Assembly: GCA_900754775.1 (NCBI GenBank) | Contig: CAAEDZ010000011.1 | Coordinates: forward strand, 1-8,412 | Direction: 5' to 3' | Origin: Clostridia bacterium | Lineage (GTDB): Bacteria; Bacillota_A; Clostridia; Christensenellales; Aristaeellaceae | DNA: 8,412 bases | Shown here: positions 6,244-8,412 of the stretch, piece by piece | Layout of the letters: every line of letters begins with the position of its first letter | Numbering within the stretch: the first letter of the stretch is position 1 | Position numbers and translations under genes: made by a program | The notes under the pieces: generated by a model | Told to the model about the DNA's origin: nothing | What the model saw: only the letters and a program-made list of their open reading frames with translations | Database searches by the model: none

Positions 6244-8073
6244 ATGAAGGCAAACCCCAAATCCATTCCCATGACGCAGCCGGTGAACCGCCTGTGCGGC
6301 TCGCTGCCGAAGATCGGCATCCGCCCCATCATCGACGGGCGCCGCAAGGGCGTTCGCGAAGGCCTGGAAGACCAGACCATGGGCCTTGCCAAGGCGGCCA
6401 AGGATTTCCTTGAGGCGAATCTGCGTTACAGCTGCGGCCTGCCCGTGGAGTGCGTCATCGCCGATACCACCATCGGCGGCTTCAAGGAGGCGGCGGACTG
6501 CGCGGAGAAGTTCGCGCGGGAGAACGTGGGCGTGTCCATCAGCGTGACCCCCTGCTGGTGCTACGGCTCCGAGACCATGGACATGGACCCCCTCACCCCC
6601 AAGGCCATCTGGGGCTTCAACGGCACGGAGCGCCCGGGCGCGGTGTATCTGGCGGCGGTGCTGGCCGCGCACGCGCAGAAGGGCCTGCCGGCGTTCGGCA
6701 TCTACGGCCATGACGTAAAGGACATCGGCGATTATACCATCCCCGACGACGTCAAGGAAAAACTGCTGCGGTTTGCAAAGGCCGGTCTGGCCGTGGCGGA
6801 GATGCGCGGCAAGTCCTACATGGCGCTGGGCGCCATCGCCATGGGCATCGCCGGCTCCACGCCCAACCCCGAGCTGTTTGAAAAGTATCTGGGCATGCGC
6901 TATGAGTCCGTGGACATGTCCGAGATCATCCGCCGCTGGAACGAGGGCATCTACGACCACGAGGAGTTCGAGCGCGCCATGAAGTGGGTGGACGAGAACA
7001 TCACCCTCGGCTGGGACAAGAATCCGCCTGAAGTGGCCCACACGCCGGAGAAGAAGCGCGAAGTGCTGGAAAACAGCGTGAAGATGGTCATGATTGGCCG
7101 CGACCTGATGATCGGCAACCCGAAACTGGCCGAGATGGGCTATGTGGAGGAGAGCTGCGGCCACAACGCCATCGCCGCCGGCTTCCAGGGCCAGCGCCAG
7201 TGGACCGACCATATGCCCAACGGCGACTTCATGGAGTCCATCCTCAATTCCAGCTTTGACTGGAACGGCATCCGCGAGCCGTTCGTCATCGCCACCGAGA
7301 ACGACATGCTCAACGGCGTGTCCATGCTCTTTGGCAAGCTGCTGACGAACACGGCGGCGGGCTTTGCCGATGTGCGCACCTACTGGAGCCCCGAGGCCGT
7401 GGAGCGCGTGACCGGCTGGAAGCCCGAGGGCCTGGCCAAGGACGGCTTCATCCACCTGATCAACTCCGGCGCGGTGACGCTGGACGCCACCGGCCAGTGC
7501 GAGATCGACGGCAAGCCGGCGATGAAGCACTGGTGGGACATCACCCCCGAAGAGGCGGCCAAGTGCTTCGACGCCACGCAGTACTGCTACGGCGATCTGT
7601 TCTACTTCCGCGGCGGCGGGTATTCCTCGCACCTGCGCACGCGCGGCGGCATGCCGGTGACCATGTCCCGTCTGAACATGGTGGACGGCCTCGGCCCGGT
7701 GCTGCAGATCGCCGAGGGCTGGACCTGCGAACTGCCGGACAACGTACACGACACGCTGGACAAGCGCACCGACCCCACCTGGCCGACCACCTGGTTTGTG
7801 CCGCGCCTGACGGGCGAGGACGCCTTCACCGACGTTTACAGCGTGATGAACAACTGGGGCGCGAATCACGGCGCCTTCCACTACGGCCACATCGGCGCGG
7901 ACCTTATCACGCTGGCTTCGATGCTGCGCATCCCGGTGTGCATGCACAACGTGCCGGAGAAGGACATCTTCCGTCCCAGCACGTGGAACGCCTTTGGCAC
8001 CAAGGACCGCGAGGGCGCGGACTTCCGTGCCTGCAAGGCGCTGGGCGCGCTGTACGGACAGTATAAGGCCTAA
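6244..8073 (+). CDS. fucI: L-fucose isomerase
   Basis: Interconverts L-fucose and L-fuculose (and D-arabinose and D-ribulose), the first step of cytosolic fucose catabolism, using Mn2+. The 609-residue protein is slightly longer than the 591-residue E. coli enzyme and matches it from LPKIGIRP (21-28) to the C-terminus: DGRRKGVRE (31-39), PCWCYGSET (103-111), [18 protein letters not shown] (121-138), YGHDV (154-158), EAILNSS-like [12 protein letters not shown] (331-342), RTYWSPEA (378-385), FRGGGYSS (455-462), RIPVCMHNV (562-570). The metal and catalytic residues correspond to Glu352 (ATEN), Asp376 (FADV) and His542 (GANH). The ATG at 6244 is chosen over an upstream ATG at 6073 because AAGGAGG lies 9 bases before it and the promoter lies between. 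About 15 extra N-terminal residues precede the conserved region. No fucK, fucA, fucP or regulator gene is adjacent in view. Confidence 0.98.
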   Translation: MKANPKSIPMTQPVNRLCGSLPKIGIRPIIDGRRKGVREGLEDQTMGLAKAAKDFLEANLRYSCGLPVECVIADTTIGGFKEAADCAEKFARENVGVSISVTPCWCYGSETMDMDPLTPKAIWGFNGTERPGAVYLAAVLAAHAQKGLPAFGIYGHDVKDIGDYTIPDDVKEKLLRFAKAGLAVAEMRGKSYMALGAIAMGIAGSTPNPELFEKYLGMRYESVDMSEIIRRWNEGIYDHEEFERAMKWVDENITLGWDKNPPEVAHTPEKKREVLENSVKMVMIGRDLMIGNPKLAEMGYVEESCGHNAIAAGFQGQRQWTDHMPNGDFMESILNSSFDWNGIREPFVIATENDMLNGVSMLFGKLLTNTAAGFADVRTYWSPEAVERVTGWKPEGLAKDGFIHLINSGAVTLDATGQCEIDGKPAMKHWWDITPEEAAKCFDATQYCYGDLFYFRGGGYSSHLRTRGGMPVTMSRLNMVDGLGPVLQIAEGWTCELPDNVHDTLDKRTDPTWPTTWFVPRLTGEDAFTDVYSVMNNWGANHGAFHYGHIGADLITLASMLRIPVCMHNVPEKDIFRPSTWNAFGTKDREGADFRACKALGALYGQYKA

Positions 8074-8081
8074 AGATGACG

Positions 8082-8140
8082 CGGGGCGGCGATGACCGCC
8101 CCGAACTCCGACCGGCAGGCGCGCGCTTGCCGGCCGGTTT
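8082..8140 (+). terminator. Paired hairpins after fucI, likely terminator
   Basis: The first hairpin, CGGGGCGG (8082-8089) with CCGCCCCG (8096-8103), starts 8 bases after the fucI stop and has a 6-base loop but no T tract. The second, CCGGCA (8112-8117) with TGCCGG (8128-8133), is followed by CCGGTTTCTG, a short T run, and has an alternative pairing ACCGG/CCGGT. Together they probably end fucI transcription; the weak T tract lowers confidence that either is a strong intrinsic terminator. Confidence 0.6.
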
Positions 8141-8154
8141 CTGTAAAGACCAAG

Positions 8155-8185
8155 CAGGCCGCCCCCCGGACGTGGGGACGGCCTG
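8155..8185. terminator. Hairpin in the convergent gap, possible terminator of the right-edge gene
   Basis: CAGGCCG (8155-8161) pairs with CGGCCTG (8179-8185); past a C/A mismatch, CCCC (8163-8166) pairs with GGGG (8174-8177) around a 7-base loop. On the minus strand it comes 54 bases after the stop of the right-edge gene and is followed by CTTGGTCTTTAC, a broken T run. It could serve either converging transcript. Confidence 0.5.
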
Positions 8186-8239
8186 TTCTATGCCAAGGGT
8201 CTGCCGCGTTTTTCGGGGGCGCATATCTTTCCGGCCCTC

Positions 8240-8412
8240 TTACAGCGCCTGCGCGCGGAGAAACGCGGCCACCTCGCGCGTCTGCGGCTTGTCCGAAGCC
8301 TCCAGCGCCTGCGCAAGCGGTTCGGAGCCGAAGCGGCAGCCGAGCAGGCGGGCGCGGATGTCGTCGGCAAGCTCGGTATCCAGCGCGTCGGTGAAGACGC
8401 GCACATCCTCCA
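8240..8412 (-). CDS. C-terminal fragment of an unidentified protein (cut by window edge)
   Basis: Reading leftward from the window edge, one frame stays open for 56 codons to a TAA at 8240-8242. It encodes a plausible soluble C-terminus containing VRVFTDALDTELADD, LLGCRFGSEPLAQALE and a final REVAAFLRAQAL. The amphipathic, alanine- and leucine-rich composition and the codon pattern match the other genes here, whereas the overlapping frames are arginine- and serine-rich shadows. The start is outside the window, so no length, domain or family can be given, and I do not recognise it. It converges on fucI, with hairpins between them. Confidence 0.6.
   Translation of the reverse strand, partial: EDVRVFTDALDTELADDIRARLLGCRFGSEPLAQALEASDKPQTREVAAFLRAQAL

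Noticed and set aside
6017..6253. N-terminal extension of the HlyC/CorC protein to an upstream ATG at 6253
   Set aside because: The extension contains the consensus promoter of the gene and the fucI leader, is rich in residues unlike the family N-terminus, and lacks a ribosome binding site.
6226..7947. Long minus-strand open frame of 573 codons opposite fucI
   Set aside because: It has a His-, Val- and Ala-rich repetitive composition with no known domain and lies fully antisense to a well-conserved enzyme gene, so it is a shadow.

Overview
The window looks like ordinary chromosomal DNA from a GC-rich, low-complexity-free Gram-positive bacterium, most likely an uncultured gut Clostridia-type Firmicute. 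The reasons are the strong AAGGAGG-type ribosome binding sites in front of nearly every gene, near-consensus TTGACA/TATAAT promoters, a fucose isomerase, and small lipocalin-like secreted proteins of a kind common in Firmicutes. This taxonomic placement is an inference from gene content and signals; no rRNA or marker phylogeny is available here. There are no tRNA or rRNA genes, CRISPR arrays, transposases or phage genes.

Layout from left to right. (1) On the minus strand, guaB (IMP dehydrogenase) is complete, with its own promoter and a short leader. (2) A roughly 270-base intergenic region behind the guaB promoter holds a large imperfect palindrome whose core resembles an ERIC element, a bidirectional intrinsic terminator and a GC-rich hairpin. 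(3) A four-gene minus-strand unit reads leftwards: a HlyC/CorC-type membrane protein (CNNM domain, CBS pair, CorC domain; TTG start at 6016), a membrane-anchored CapA-family metallophosphatase-like protein starting one base after the preceding stop codon, and two tandem paralogous secreted proteins, each made of two related lipocalin-like repeats. The unit probably starts at a perfect-consensus promoter at 6051-6079 and ends at the terminator at 1687-1728. (4) A 227-base divergent control region separates that unit from (5) fucI (L-fucose isomerase) on the plus strand. fucI has its own promoter and a 16-base palindromic operator candidate over the likely transcription start. (6) Beyond fucI are three hairpins in the convergent gap, then the C-terminal end of an unidentified minus-strand gene cut by the window edge.

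Working together: guaB supplies GMP synthesis. The four-gene unit looks like a cell-envelope operon, with an inner-membrane CBS protein, an extracytoplasmic PGA_cap-type domain and two exported proteins of unknown function. fucI catalyses entry of L-fucose (or D-arabinose) into catabolism but stands alone, without kinase, aldolase or transporter in view. Nothing here amounts to a clear new biological system. The best leads are the duplicated secreted pair and its envelope operon, the ERIC-like palindrome, and the fucI operator candidate.
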